DNA of 64,000 nucleotides from Helicobacter suis (GCF_902196135.1 NZ_CABIKE010000001.1:62001-126000); one strand, 5' to 3'; shown: positions 8,692-17,882, counted from the first letter of the stretch. The notes: generated by a model from the sequence alone, not told the origin. A program made the numbers and translations.

Positions 8692-10002
8692 ATGCAAAAT
8701 AAACCTCCTGCGATGCATCGCCTTTTAAACGCCCCCTCTCTAGCCCCCTATCCTAGACATATTCTTAAATCCCTAGCGACAAATCTATTAGCCAAACACC
8801 ACCAAGAACCCTTTGCTTTCACCCATTTTAACCAGTGGGTAGAGTTGTTATTAGATCGCTACAACGCCTTAATGTCCCCACCGCTTAAACCCATCTACAA
8901 CGCTACAGGTGTTTTACTCTCCACTAATCTAGGGCGCGCGGTACTGGATTTAAAAGCCCTTAAAGAATTATCCCTTTTAAGTGGGTATGTTAATTTAGAA
9001 GTTAATTTACACACAGGTAAGCGGGCTAATCGTTGCACTCAAGTTCAAGAACTCCTTAAAGTGATTTTTCAAGCTCAAGATGCCTTAGTGCTTAATAATA
9101 ATGCTAGCGCTTTGGTACTAATTGCTAGCGTTTTTGCCCCTAAAAGTACGGGTAATCAAACTTTGCTCTCCTTTGGAGAACTTGTAGAAATTGGGGGGGG
9201 ATTTAGAGCGCATGAACTCTTAGAGAGTGTTACTAACCTTAAATTAGTGGGTAGTACTAATAAGACTTATTTAAGCGATTATAAACACGCGTTAAGTACT
9301 TCTAGTACGCTGATTACGCGTATCCACCGGAGTAATTTTTCTATGAATGGCTTTGTCGCCTCTGCATCTTCTAAGGATTTATTTAAATTGGCACAAGAAA
9401 AAGGTGTAACTTTTTATGAAGATTTAGGGAGCATGCAAAAGTTAGAGGGGGTGCAAAAAGCGCTTAAAAGTGCACATTTACTAAGTTTTAGTGCGGATAA
9501 ACTACTAGGCAGTGTACAAGGTGGCATTGTGCTAGGCCATCAAAAACACATACAAGCCCTGCGTGCCCATCCGCTTTATCGCGCCTTTAGAGTGGATAAA
9601 ATCCAGTTATTTTTACTAGTAAAAAGCCTACAAGGGCTTATCTGTGGCCAAAAAACCCCTACCCAAGAATTTTTAGATCAAGATAAAGATACTTTACTTA
9701 ATAAAGCACTCAAGCTTTTCCATGCCCTAACCCCTCTTAAATCTCTTAAATGCGTGATCATGCCTACAAAAGCTTTAATAGGTGGAGGGGTGGAGCACCA
9801 AGAAATAGAGAGTTTTGGGGTACAATTAGCCTTAAAATCTTGTAGCGTAGAGAGTTTATACAAGGCGCTTTATTTGCAAGGGGTAGCGGGGATATTACAC
9901 CACAACGGGGTGATCTTAGATGTTTATGCTCTCTTTGATAAAGACATTCCTTATTTGGCTAGAGTGATTGGTAAAACACTTGATAGGGTTATTTTAAACT
10001 AA
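8692..10002 (+). CDS. selA: L-seryl-tRNA(Sec) selenium transferase-like PLP enzyme
   Basis: SelA converts seryl-tRNA(Sec) to selenocysteyl-tRNA with selenophosphate. The protein has 436 residues from this ATG and carries PIYNATGVLLSTNLGRA, the NNNASA motif and the PLP lysine K270 in SFSADKLLGSVQGG, where most SelA have GDKLLGGPQ. selB, selC and selD are not in the window. From memory H. pylori also has an orphan selA, so the true role in this genus is unclear. A G8 run at 9193-9200 encodes GGG in IGGGF and is a slippage-prone site. An ATG at 8683 would add MPP, but it lies within the -10 box. Family is sure, function is not. Confidence 0.85.
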   Translation: MQNKPPAMHRLLNAPSLAPYPRHILKSLATNLLAKHHQEPFAFTHFNQWVELLLDRYNALMSPPLKPIYNATGVLLSTNLGRAVLDLKALKELSLLSGYVNLEVNLHTGKRANRCTQVQELLKVIFQAQDALVLNNNASALVLIASVFAPKSTGNQTLLSFGELVEIGGGFRAHELLESVTNLKLVGSTNKTYLSDYKHALSTSSTLITRIHRSNFSMNGFVASASSKDLFKLAQEKGVTFYEDLGSMQKLEGVQKALKSAHLLSFSADKLLGSVQGGIVLGHQKHIQALRAHPLYRAFRVDKIQLFLLVKSLQGLICGQKTPTQEFLDQDKDTLLNKALKLFHALTPLKSLKCVIMPTKALIGGGVEHQEIESFGVQLALKSCSVESLYKALYLQGVAGILHHNGVILDVYALFDKDIPYLARVIGKTLDRVILN

Positions 10003-10050
10003 CAAAACACCTACACCAGCGCTAAAAGCTTGCAAGTTTAAGCCTAAACC

Positions 10051-11730
10051 CTAAGTCTTGAATTGGTTAATCTGTGCGTCTAATTCTGAAGCGGAGGCGT
10101 TTAAAGAATCAGCTAGAGTGCCAATTTCGGTTGTGTCTTCTAGGGTTTTATGGGTTACATTTTCTACCTGAGTGAGTGAAGAAGCCATAGAGTGAATCGT
10201 TTGGCCTGTTTTAGCATAATCAGCGATAAAGGTGTGGGTATTTTGCACCACAGTGCCCACATCAGCACTCATCGCTTTAAAACGCTCTTGTACTTCTAAA
10301 CTACCCGTGCTTAACTCCTCAATCTTTTTAGAATTTAGATTCATTTGGTTACTCACATCATTAATTTCTTGTACAATTACCCCAATCGTTGAATTAATCT
10401 CAGCTAAACTTTTTTGGGTGCGTGCGGCTAGATTGCGCACTTCATCAGCCACCACCGCAAACCCTCTGCCATGTTCACCCGCCCGTGCGGCCTCAATAGC
10501 GGCATTAAGGGCTAATAAATTAGTTTGATCGGCAATATCATTAATGATATGCAAAATACTTTTTACACTATCTGCGTTTTTACTCAGTTGTTCTACTTTG
10601 CTAGCCAATTCTTCTTCGGTCTTAGCTGCCCCTAAGATTTGTTCTAACATGGCGCTTAAAGAGGCATTAGACTCCTCAATAGAAGTTTGGGTTTTTGCTA
10701 ATTTATCGCCCACTTCTTCAGCTGCTTTTATAGAAGTTTGTACGGAGGAAACCAAATCGCTAGATTGTTGGTATAACGCATGGATTGTATCTGCATTGCT
10801 TTTAATACGGGTGCTACCACTTGAAATAAATTGCTGTAATTTGTCTGATAAAGACCGGTTACGCGTGCTATTATCCTTGATAGATAACATGATCTTTTGG
10901 ATATGTTCTACAAAAGTGTTTAACCCGATACTCATCCTGCTTAGTTCGTCTTTCCCCTTGCCTACACGCAAGCGCTTTGTTAAATCTCTATCTCCCTGCC
11001 CAAAATTATAAATCTGATCCACTGCTTCTTTAATGCGAGAAATCACAGTCAAATTAATCGCAATGCCAGAAAATACAATCATAAACACCATTGTCCCACT
11101 AATCCAGAATACTAAAATCTTTGAACTTTCTAAAACATCTTTTTTAGCCTCTCTCTCCACGCTATCTAAATCTTTTAACATATCGCTGTAATAAGAGGTG
11201 GTAACTAATACCATATTACTCACCGGATCATACTCACTATAAGCCACTTTAGGCTCAGGAACTCCCCCCTCAAACTTAGGCATTTTATAACGGGTAAACC
11301 CGCCCCCTTTTTGAGCCGCCTCTAAATACCCGCGCACATAATAAACCCCATCTACACTTTGTAAATCTAGCCCGCTTTTGCCTACCGTGTTGGGGTTAAC
11401 TGGATCAAAAAGTACCTTCCCTTCTTTATCTACAGCGACCATATAAATAACCGCGCGATCGTTATTGATAGCCTTAAGATAGTCTAAAGAGTAGGCGAGG
11501 GCTTGTTCTTTAGAGGGTTGGATGCGATAATAGCGGTGAATCCCATGTTCAATGAGTTTTAGCATATAACGCAAAGTTTCCTCTTTCTTTTTAGTCCCAT
11601 TTTCCTCTGTAGTGTGGATTAAATCTTTAATTAATCCATGTTGTTTGAAATTGGTGAGTAAAACAACGACTACCCCTACCATGATTAAAGAGAGAAAAAT
11701 ATTGAGCAGAATTTTAATACCAACGCGCAT
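10051..11730 (-). CDS. Methyl-accepting chemotaxis protein with periplasmic Cache-type sensor
   Basis: A transmembrane chemoreceptor of 559 residues. TM1 is about residues 7-28. The periplasmic domain, about 30-200, contains [18 protein letters not shown] and [18 protein letters not shown], typical of single Cache (sCache_2) sensors for small ligands. TM2 is about 205-228. A HAMP region follows, then the cytoplasmic helical hairpin with the invariant tip [20 protein letters not shown] near 395-415, which binds CheA/CheW. No C-terminal CheR pentapeptide is seen; it ends INQFKT. The ligand is unknown, and it resembles the H. pylori Tlp receptors in general layout. The ATG follows AGGATC. It is convergent with selA, 48 bases apart, and stands alone. 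Confidence 0.9.
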   Translation of the reverse strand: MRVGIKILLNIFLSLIMVGVVVVLLTNFKQHGLIKDLIHTTEENGTKKKEETLRYMLKLIEHGIHRYYRIQPSKEQALAYSLDYLKAINNDRAVIYMVAVDKEGKVLFDPVNPNTVGKSGLDLQSVDGVYYVRGYLEAAQKGGGFTRYKMPKFEGGVPEPKVAYSEYDPVSNMVLVTTSYYSDMLKDLDSVEREAKKDVLESSKILVFWISGTMVFMIVFSGIAINLTVISRIKEAVDQIYNFGQGDRDLTKRLRVGKGKDELSRMSIGLNTFVEHIQKIMLSIKDNSTRNRSLSDKLQQFISSGSTRIKSNADTIHALYQQSSDLVSSVQTSIKAAEEVGDKLAKTQTSIEESNASLSAMLEQILGAAKTEEELASKVEQLSKNADSVKSILHIINDIADQTNLLALNAAIEAARAGEHGRGFAVVADEVRNLAARTQKSLAEINSTIGVIVQEINDVSNQMNLNSKKIEELSTGSLEVQERFKAMSADVGTVVQNTHTFIADYAKTGQTIHSMASSLTQVENVTHKTLEDTTEIGTLADSLNASASELDAQINQFKT

Positions 11731-11817
11731 AGAATGATCCTAAATCCTAAAAATCACAACTAAATTGAAAAAAACAAACGGCGTGTGGCATTTTTACAAA
11801 CTAATATTAATATTTGG

Positions 11818-12411
11818 CTAAAAGCGGTAATGAAAATGCAGACCATAGCGTGTTTTGCCCCTTTCATTCACAGAAATTTCTGGGTAAAGTTCCCAGTTAC
11901 GGCGATACCTAGAAGTGAATAGATAAGCAAAACCCCAACCAATCAAACTCCCCACCACCACTTGTAAAATGCTATGTTCATAAGAGACCACGCGGCTTGC
12001 ATCGGTTAAAATAGCTAGAGCAATCACAGGTAAAGCAGGTTTCCACCCGTAGCGATAATAAACAAACCCAGCCGCACTCCAAGCCCCGCCTGCATGCCCG
12101 CTTGGCATCCCGCGCCAACTATCACAACATGGCCGTTTAGCAAAGGGTACATGTGCTCCTCTGTCATGGGCGCTTTGGAAGGCATTTTTAATCCCATAAA
12201 TCACCCCCTGAGTAACTAAGCTCCCTACCGCTAGCTCTCCCATTCCGCGATAATCGCGCATGCCTAAACTCACCACCCCTACAAAAATAGGCATTAAACG
12301 CAGCACATCGCCAATATCCTCTAAAACCTTAGCCCCTTCTGAAATTTCAGCTTGTACTAGCCGCGTACACAACAAAAATACCAATCCAATACGGGATATT
12401 TTTTTCAGCAT
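11818..12411 (-). CDS. PAP2-family lipid phosphatase (LpxF-like by context)
   Basis: A membrane phosphatase of 197 residues from the ATG at 12411. An N-terminal hydrophobic segment ending LVQA resembles a signal sequence. The three-part PAP2 signature is present: KNAFQSAHDR, PSGHAGG with the catalytic His, and SYEHSILQVVVGS with the second His. In H. pylori the gene before wecA-pdxJ-pdxA is, to my memory, HP1580, the lipid A 4'-phosphatase LpxF, so lipid A dephosphorylation and polymyxin resistance is the best guess; a PgpB-type phosphatidylglycerophosphate phosphatase is the alternative. The earlier ATG at 12420 overlaps the -10 box. The C-terminus YGLHFHYRF is aromatic, as in outer membrane proteins. 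Confidence 0.82.
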   Translation of the reverse strand: MLKKISRIGLVFLLCTRLVQAEISEGAKVLEDIGDVLRLMPIFVGVVSLGMRDYRGMGELAVGSLVTQGVIYGIKNAFQSAHDRGAHVPFAKRPCCDSWRGMPSGHAGGAWSAAGFVYYRYGWKPALPVIALAILTDASRVVSYEHSILQVVVGSLIGWGFAYLFTSRYRRNWELYPEISVNERGKTRYGLHFHYRF

Positions 12412-12418
12412 AGGTGGC

Positions 12419-12427
12419 ATTATAGCA
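12419..12427 (-). promoter_or_regulatory. Extended -10 (TGC-TATAAT) of the PAP2 gene, predicting a leaderless mRNA
   Basis: On the minus strand TGC-TATAAT is followed by seven bases and then ATG at 12411, with no Shine-Dalgarno sequence. The arrangement TATAATGCCACCTATG closely matches TAGAATGCCTCCCATG at selA. Both would put the transcript start at the ATG. Confidence 0.55.
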
Positions 12428-12438
12428 TTTTGTTAAGG

Positions 12439-12444
12439 TATAAT
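12439..12444 (+). promoter_or_regulatory. -10 box (TATAAT) for the wecA-pdxJ-pdxA operon
   Basis: A consensus TATAAT lies 17 bases before the wecA TTG and only 11 bases from the divergent -10 of the PAP2 gene, so the two promoters lie almost back to back. The leader holds a GCGGGC stretch but no strong ribosome site. Confidence 0.55.
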
Positions 12445-12461
12445 GCTTTTAAAAAGCGGGC

Positions 12462-13430
12462 TTGATTGTGTGGTATATGGTGCTGAGTTTTTTAAGTAGT
12501 TTAGTTATTGTGCTGATCTCACAATATAGCTCATTATTTGTAGATAATGCTAATAAACCCCAAGGGTTTCACACCAAGAAAACCCCACGCGCTGGAGGGC
12601 TTGGGATTTTTTTAGCCTTTCTAGGAGTGGGATTTAAACTCTCTTTATTAAAACTCTTAGGTCTCTCTTTTGTGTTTTTAAGTGGGTTTTTAGAGGATTT
12701 AGGCATGTCTTTAAGCCCTAAAAGGCGTTTGTTATTGCAATCTTTAGGGGTGATTTGTGTTGTTTATACAGATCACCTAGTAATCACCCACTTTACCCCC
12801 TTTTTTAATTTGCCCTTTGTGCTAGCTTTGCCCTTTAGTGTGTTTATGCTAGTGGGTATTTCTAATGCGATGAATATCATTGATGGTTTTAACGGGCTAG
12901 CTGGGGGTTTAAGCACTATGATCTTAGCCATTCTTTACATGATTGAGCCAAATGATGTCCTTTTAGCATTATTACTAGGCGTACTAGGCTTTTTAATGCT
13001 TAATTTTCCTAAAGGTTATATTTTCTTAGGCGATGGGGGGGCTTATTTTCTGGGCTTAATGTGTGGGGTGCATTTGATGGATTTAGCCTTAAGGGGAGTT
13101 GTTAGCGTGTGGTTTGGATTAGCCTTAATGATTTATCCGGTAACAGAGGTACTTTTTTCTATTGCTAGAAAAGGACGCAAAGCAACTTTACCCGATGAGT
13201 TTCATTTACACATGCTTGTTTTTAAACTCATCGCTAAGAAAACATCTTGTAATCCTAATGCCTTAACTGGATTTTCTTTAGTTGTTTTAAATGTACCCTT
13301 CATGCTCATTAGTTTTATCTATCGCCACCAACCCCTTTTACTCTTAAGCCTTATTGGGGTATTTGTATGCGCTTATTTACTCTTTTATCAATGGCTTTTA
13401 AATTATAATAAGGAAAACCCATGCGTTTAG
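12462..13430 (+). CDS. wecA: WecA-like undecaprenyl-phosphate sugar-phosphate transferase (GT4)
   Basis: A polyprenyl-phosphate GlcNAc-1-phosphate transferase of the MraY/WecA family, 322 residues, with about ten membrane segments. It begins O-antigen or glycan assembly on undecaprenyl phosphate. Family motifs are GFHTKKTPRAGGLGIF near the start, GFLEDLG for the acidic pair, NAMNIIDGFNGLAGG, and IFLGDGGAYFLG. LPDEFHLHM is the HxH-type C-terminal motif. The start is TTG at 12462 with a weak ribosome site; ATG at 12477 is possible. The stop overlaps pdxJ by ten bases. The gene order PAP2-wecA-pdxJ-pdxA agrees with my memory of H. pylori HP1580-HP1583. Confidence 0.88.
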   Translation: MIVWYMVLSFLSSLVIVLISQYSSLFVDNANKPQGFHTKKTPRAGGLGIFLAFLGVGFKLSLLKLLGLSFVFLSGFLEDLGMSLSPKRRLLLQSLGVICVVYTDHLVITHFTPFFNLPFVLALPFSVFMLVGISNAMNIIDGFNGLAGGLSTMILAILYMIEPNDVLLALLLGVLGFLMLNFPKGYIFLGDGGAYFLGLMCGVHLMDLALRGVVSVWFGLALMIYPVTEVLFSIARKGRKATLPDEFHLHMLVFKLIAKKTSCNPNALTGFSLVVLNVPFMLISFIYRHQPLLLLSLIGVFVCAYLLFYQWLLNYNKENPCV

Positions 13431-14203
13431 GTTTAAATATTGATCACATCGCCACACTTAGAGAGGCGCGCAAAATCCATGAACCTGATGTACTAGAAGC
13501 TATCTTTATTGCTAAAAATGTGGGGGTGGATTTGATCACCTTGCATTTAAGAGAAGATCGACGCCATATCCATGAAGATGATCTGTTAAGTATTCTTAAA
13601 CACGCGCCTATGCCGGTTAATGTAGAATGCGCCATTGATTTAAAAATCACTAAAATTCTTTGTAAATTGCGCCCCTTTAAAGTTACTTTAGTGCCTGAAA
13701 AGCGCGCTGAAATCACCACAGAAGGAGGGCTTAATTTAGATCACCCCAAATTAGCCCAAACCATTCAAGCCTATTTAGATCAAGAAATAGAAGTTGCGCT
13801 TTTTATTGATCCAGGTTTGACAAATTTAAAGCGCGCCTTAGATTTAGGCGTGCGGGTGGTGGAGTTACACACGGGTCAATTTAGTAATCTCTATAACACT
13901 TTATACTCCAATTTCAAACACCATAAAAACCGCCTTAAAAATTTACCCAGTAGCAATATAGCCTTAAAAAACATGTTAGATCAAAGTTTAGATACATTAG
14001 AACAAAGCGCGCTGCAAGGAGAAAAGATGGGCTTAGAAATGTGTGCTGGGCATGGCTTGAATTATTTTAACGCGGGTTTAGTGGCGCGTATTGCAAGTTT
14101 AAAAGAGCTTAATATTGGGCATGCGATCATGGCTAGGGCTATTATTGTAGGGTTAGAGCGCGCCATTAAAGACATGCAAGAGATTCTTAAACATGCGCGC
14201 TAA
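13421..14203 (+). CDS. pdxJ: Pyridoxine 5'-phosphate synthase
   Basis: A TIM-barrel enzyme of 260 residues that condenses 1-deoxy-xylulose-5-phosphate with 3-amino-2-oxopropyl phosphate to give pyridoxine 5'-phosphate. LGLNIDHIATLREAR at the N-terminus, LHLREDRRHI, the catalytic-Glu region NVECAIDLK, PEKRAEITTEGG, VELHTGQF and AGHGLNY are all diagnostic. The ATG follows AAGGAAAACCC inside the end of wecA. pdxA overlaps the 3' end by eleven bases, so PdxA's product passes directly to PdxJ from one operon. The length is a little above the family's usual 240. Confidence 0.96.
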   Translation: MRLGLNIDHIATLREARKIHEPDVLEAIFIAKNVGVDLITLHLREDRRHIHEDDLLSILKHAPMPVNVECAIDLKITKILCKLRPFKVTLVPEKRAEITTEGGLNLDHPKLAQTIQAYLDQEIEVALFIDPGLTNLKRALDLGVRVVELHTGQFSNLYNTLYSNFKHHKNRLKNLPSSNIALKNMLDQSLDTLEQSALQGEKMGLEMCAGHGLNYFNAGLVARIASLKELNIGHAIMARAIIVGLERAIKDMQEILKHAR

Positions 14204-15116
14204 AATTGCTATTTCTATTGGTGATGTGCAAGGAATAGGCCCTGAGATCGCTCTTAAAGCCCACCACCAGATTAGCCAAATTTGTGATCCGCTTTATTGT
14301 GTGCATTTAAAAGTACTAGAAAAAGCCAATGAACTACTAAATCACCGCTACACAAACGCACTTAAAAACATGTCTTGTTTAGAAATTAATGCCCCTATCC
14401 CAGTACTTGAGCCCGGAACAATACAAGCAGAAAGCGGGTTTTATAGTTATGCCAGTTTTTTACATGCCCTTAATTTAGCCGATTCTAAAGAAGTTAAGGG
14501 GGTTTGCACCCTACCTATTCATAAAAAAGCATGGCAACTAGCCGGGATTAATGCCCCCGGGCACACCGCGTTTTTAAGAGAACGCTACAAACAGGAGGCG
14601 ATTATGATGTTAGGTTGTCCTTCTTTATGGGTTGCTCTTTTTAGCGATCACATTCCTCTAGCCCAAGTGAGTACGCGTGTGCAAGTCAAGCCTTTAGTGC
14701 AATTTTTAACCACTTTAAGCCATGCCCTCCCACAAGCGCCTCAAATTGTAGTTTTAGGGCTTGATCCACATTGTGGCGATGGGGGCGCAATTGGAATACA
14801 AGATCAAGAGGTACAAGAGGCTATCAAACAGGCTAATTTATCCTTAGAAACACCCAAATTTTTAGGGCCTATTAGCGCAGATAGTGCCTTTGCTCCCCAT
14901 TTTAGAAACAATCACCGCTATTTTGTTGCGCTTTATCATGATGTAGGGTTAGCCCCGCTTAAAGCCCTTTATTTTGAGGAGAGTATTAATGTTTCGCTTA
15001 ATTTGCCTATCAAACGCGCTTCTGTAGATCATGGTTGTGCCTTTGATATTGCTTATCAAAATAAGGCAAGCATTAAAAGCTATCAAAACGCGCTTGAGTG
15101 GTTGATTGTTACTTAA
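14193..15116 (+). CDS. pdxA: 4-hydroxythreonine-4-phosphate dehydrogenase
   Basis: Oxidises 4-phosphohydroxy-L-threonine to give the amine substrate of PdxJ. It has 307 residues. ISIGDVQGIGPEIALKA is the N-terminal signature, with VQG where most enzymes have PAG. LPIHKKAW, GINAPGHTAFLRE with a metal-ligand His, GLDPHCGDGG and the YHDVGLAPLK metal/substrate motif are present. Vitamin B6 made here serves PLP enzymes such as SpeA and SelA in this window. It ends 47 bases from the convergent quinone reductase gene. Confidence 0.95.
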   Translation: MRAKIAISIGDVQGIGPEIALKAHHQISQICDPLYCVHLKVLEKANELLNHRYTNALKNMSCLEINAPIPVLEPGTIQAESGFYSYASFLHALNLADSKEVKGVCTLPIHKKAWQLAGINAPGHTAFLRERYKQEAIMMLGCPSLWVALFSDHIPLAQVSTRVQVKPLVQFLTTLSHALPQAPQIVVLGLDPHCGDGGAIGIQDQEVQEAIKQANLSLETPKFLGPISADSAFAPHFRNNHRYFVALYHDVGLAPLKALYFEESINVSLNLPIKRASVDHGCAFDIAYQNKASIKSYQNALEWLIVT

Positions 15117-15163
15117 AGCTACCTTACTTTTACTAAACAAAAAATACAAAACTAGCTTTTAGC

Positions 15164-16141
15164 CTAAAGTGTGATAACCACTCTGCCAATTTGTACGCTA
15201 TTTTTTATTGTATAATCATAGGCCTGTCTAATCTCAGCAAAGGGAAAAACGCGATCAATTTCAGGGCGTAGTTTGCCACTGGCTAACCCCTCGCAAATAT
15301 AGGCCTTAGCACGCTTAAGACTTCCTGCATCTGCGGTGATTCTAGACAATCCATAACCGCGTAGAGTAAGGTTTTTGCTAAGAATTTCAGATGTAGGAAC
15401 GCTCATATCCTCATGGCTTAATGCCGCATAAATAAAGTAGCGTCCGTTTAAAGCCATAGCTCTAAAAATCGCGTACGCGTCTTCTCCACAAAAAGGATCA
15501 AACACCATATCTACGCCTTGCCCTTTTGTGATTTCAAGAAGGCGGACTGTAATGTCATCTTGGGTGGTCAATACAAAATCCGCCCCTTTTGTTAATAAAA
15601 TATCCCCTTCAGCATGGGTACGGCTAAGCGCAATAACGGTAGCTCCCTGCATTTTAGCAATCTGTATAGTAGCCAAGCTCACGCTTCTACTTGCTATCCT
15701 CAACACAACATATTCGCCTGCTTGTAAGTTAGCCAGCTCAATTAACGTCTTATAAGCTTTAACAAATGCCATCCAGCTAGCTGCTGCTTGTTCAAAAGAA
15801 AGATTTTCAAAATATTTAATAACCGCATTGGCAGGTAAATTAGCCACTTCAATATAAGTGTTAGTTAGCAGAAAGTCTGAAATCACACTCACCTTATCGC
15901 CTACTTTAACATGGCTAACATGTTCACCCACAGCGCGCACCACACCCGCACCATCATAACCCAACCTAACAGGAATCGAATTTGTATATTGCTCACTGTA
16001 ATACTTGATCTCTGCACAATTAAGCCCCCATGCATGGAAGGCAACTTGTACTTCATCTACCTGTGGCGCAGGTATATCAACTCCAACAATCTCTAATACA
16101 TCAAAACCGCCTGTTTGGTTAAATTGGATTTGTTTGCCCAT
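15164..16141 (-). CDS. Zinc-independent quinone oxidoreductase / MDR-family dehydrogenase
   Basis: A medium-chain dehydrogenase/reductase of the zeta-crystallin type, 325 residues. The N-terminal GroES-like domain carries GYDGAGVVRAVGEHVSHVKV, and the Rossmann domain starts at ATIQIAKMQGATVIAL. The usual AASSSVGLAAIQ loop reads ASRSVSLATIQ, so the glycine after the valine is replaced by serine, which might alter NADPH binding. No zinc-ligand cysteines are seen. It probably reduces quinones or enones with NADPH, perhaps for detoxification. The ATG follows AAAGGA. It stands alone, and the rich GCT/GCA alanine use and odd neighbours leave lateral transfer possible but unproven. Confidence 0.78.
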   Translation of the reverse strand: MGKQIQFNQTGGFDVLEIVGVDIPAPQVDEVQVAFHAWGLNCAEIKYYSEQYTNSIPVRLGYDGAGVVRAVGEHVSHVKVGDKVSVISDFLLTNTYIEVANLPANAVIKYFENLSFEQAAASWMAFVKAYKTLIELANLQAGEYVVLRIASRSVSLATIQIAKMQGATVIALSRTHAEGDILLTKGADFVLTTQDDITVRLLEITKGQGVDMVFDPFCGEDAYAIFRAMALNGRYFIYAALSHEDMSVPTSEILSKNLTLRGYGLSRITADAGSLKRAKAYICEGLASGKLRPEIDRVFPFAEIRQAYDYTIKNSVQIGRVVITL

Positions 16142-16292
16142 TTTAAAATCCTTTGCTTTCGTAAAATTTATTGAAAGCTAGCACCGGTAATTTTACCCTA
16201 TTTTTGCGCGCTAAAAATATCTAGAAGTGTTAGATTCTAGAAAAGTAGCTTAATTTTCCTTAGGACGCACATAGCCCTTTATTTTTACGCAT

Positions 16293-16604
16293 TTAGTGCC
16301 AAGAAACAAAGAAAGAACCCATGGCAAGTATGGCCAAGCCTCTTTGCTTATAGTCGTGTTGATAAGTTCCCACGGCCACAAAAAGATTAGCATAGTCGGT
16401 TAAAAAAAGTTGCAAAGGATTAGAGGGGCTTGTATTCTTGTATATTTCTTGGAGTCTTGCTTGATTGGGATGTTCCATGTCTTTATTTTTAGGATAGATT
16501 TTTCCAAAACCCACCACTTCTTTGTCTTTTAGAATAGCCAGATGTTGTTCAATAATGCCCTCCCCATAATAGGGGTTGTAGAGGATGAGTAAGTTATCTT
16601 TCAT
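16293..16604 (-). pseudogene. Truncated gene, N-terminal part of an unnamed Campylobacterota family
   Basis: The 103-residue frame begins MKDNLLILYNPYYGEGIIEQ and continues through IYPKNKDMEHPNQAR and LQLFLTDYANLFVA. I recall longer proteins in Helicobacter and Campylobacter with this N-terminus. After LFVA the sequence becomes unlike the family (GTYQHDYKQRG) and ends in FFVSWH. About 150 bases of non-coding DNA follow before the quinone reductase gene. I therefore read it as a 5' fragment left by a deletion; an intact short protein remains possible. Its ATG overlaps the stop of the zinc-ribbon gene by four bases. Confidence 0.5.
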
Positions 16605-16786
16605 TTGCCAAATCCCTTAAAAAGATCGAAGAAACTCAGTGGCCTTTTTTCCATAGTTTTTTGGCATTGAGGGCATGTAGGGCTTATGCTAGCAATATCC
16701 ATTGCGCTCAAACAATCGCTTTTAAAAGACACCACTTTAGAATACCCACAAGAACACACATATTTAAAAGACTGAGGCTTGATCAT
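16601..16786 (-). CDS. Small zinc-ribbon protein
   Basis: A 61-residue protein with two cysteine pairs: CSC near residue 11 and CPQC near residue 38, which probably hold one zinc ion. It starts MIKPQSFKYVCSCGYSKVV and ends FFDLFKGFGK. Short zinc-ribbon proteins of this kind precede the longer gene in related genomes, to my memory. It is coupled by an ATGA overlap to the truncated gene. An AGGAG site precedes the ATG. The function is unknown; nucleic-acid or protein binding is only a guess from the fold. Confidence 0.65.
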   Translation of the reverse strand: MIKPQSFKYVCSCGYSKVVSFKSDCLSAMDIASISPTCPQCQKTMEKRPLSFFDLFKGFGK

Positions 16787-16883
16787 ACTAACTCCTCTTA
16801 AAATGGATTAATTCTACCCTAACTTTTTTAAACCTCATCTATTGCTGTGCCCCTCATCGCTCCATTAACACAAAACCCCCCTT

Positions 16884-17882
16884 TTAACAAATTCTAGGCA
16901 ATAACTCACCCTCTGGCATTTCTAAATAACGCCTAGACCCCCACGCATTTTTTAAAAACACCCTAGGGGTTTGGCTTTGTTTGCACACAGCCCCTATAAT
17001 GGCCGGGTTTGCTCCACTCTTAGCTAAAATTTCACATACACTAGTTGCATGTACACTACCAACACTCAGTACGCATACCCCCTCATTAGCCAAGACATAG
17101 GGTTCTAACCCCAAGATTTCACACACCCCCCGCACCTCCTCTAATACTGGAATATCAGCCTCCTTAATTTCAATATCTACTAAAGAAGCGCGCGCCCATT
17201 CATTAAGTACAGCAGCTAATCCACCCCTTGTTGCATCGCGCAAGGCATAAATAGGGTATCCACTTGCAAAAAGTGGCTTTAAAATAGGAAAAAGTTGTTT
17301 ACAATCGCTTTGTAAGGATACGCCTAGCTGGATTTCAGAGCGCAAAGCAAAGAGTAAAGCCCCATGGCTACCAATAAAATCGCTAATGATAATACTCTGC
17401 CCCTCTTTAAGATTTTTAGCACTCAAATTAGGATAGATAGTCGGGCCTAGTGCGGTGGTGTTAATAAAGATTTTATCCATGCTATTTTTGGGTAAAACCT
17501 TTGTATCTAAAGATAAAAGCTTGAGTCCGCCTAATGTTAATTCTGTGCGCATAGAGGCTAAAATTTGCTCTAATAGTGTGATTTCAAGCCCCTCCTCTAG
17601 CATAAAACCCACACTCAAATAAGTAGGCTTTGATCCTACCATGCACACATCATTCACACTCCCACACACACTAAGCTTGCCTATATCGCCCCCAGCAAAG
17701 ATAAGCGGATCAACTACAAAGCTATCTGTACTCATTGCCCATGCACCCTCTGCTTTAAACACGCCCCCATCTTCTCCATCAGCGCATAAAAACTCCCCCA
17801 AATAAGGTTTAAAGATCTGTTCAATGAGTTCTAAACTCTGCTTACCCCCATTCCCACAACTTAAGGCAACGCGATCTAGCAT
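16884..17882 (-). CDS. hypE: Hydrogenase maturation factor HypE
   Basis: HypE dehydrates the thiocarboxamide on its own C-terminal cysteine to the cyanide ligand for the [NiFe]-hydrogenase iron. The protein has 332 residues. GNGGKQSLELIEQIF opens it, STDSFVVDPLIFAGGDIGKL is the ATP-grasp-like PurM/AIRS motif, FINTTALG and RDATRGGLAAVLNE follow, and it ends PRIC with the essential terminal cysteine. This end separates it from SelD and ThiL. No hydrogenase or other hyp gene is nearby. The ATG follows AGGGAGATTC. It is divergent from the response regulator. Confidence 0.95.
   Translation of the reverse strand: MLDRVALSCGNGGKQSLELIEQIFKPYLGEFLCADGEDGGVFKAEGAWAMSTDSFVVDPLIFAGGDIGKLSVCGSVNDVCMVGSKPTYLSVGFMLEEGLEITLLEQILASMRTELTLGGLKLLSLDTKVLPKNSMDKIFINTTALGPTIYPNLSAKNLKEGQSIIISDFIGSHGALLFALRSEIQLGVSLQSDCKQLFPILKPLFASGYPIYALRDATRGGLAAVLNEWARASLVDIEIKEADIPVLEEVRGVCEILGLEPYVLANEGVCVLSVGSVHATSVCEILAKSGANPAIIGAVCKQSQTPRVFLKNAWGSRRYLEMPEGELLPRIC

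Noticed and set aside
16884-17882. First read as selD because of selA in the window
   Set aside because: The C-terminal PRIC and the TDSFVVDPLIFAGGDIG motif are those of HypE; SelD would have a Cys or Sec N-terminal motif and no PRxC end.
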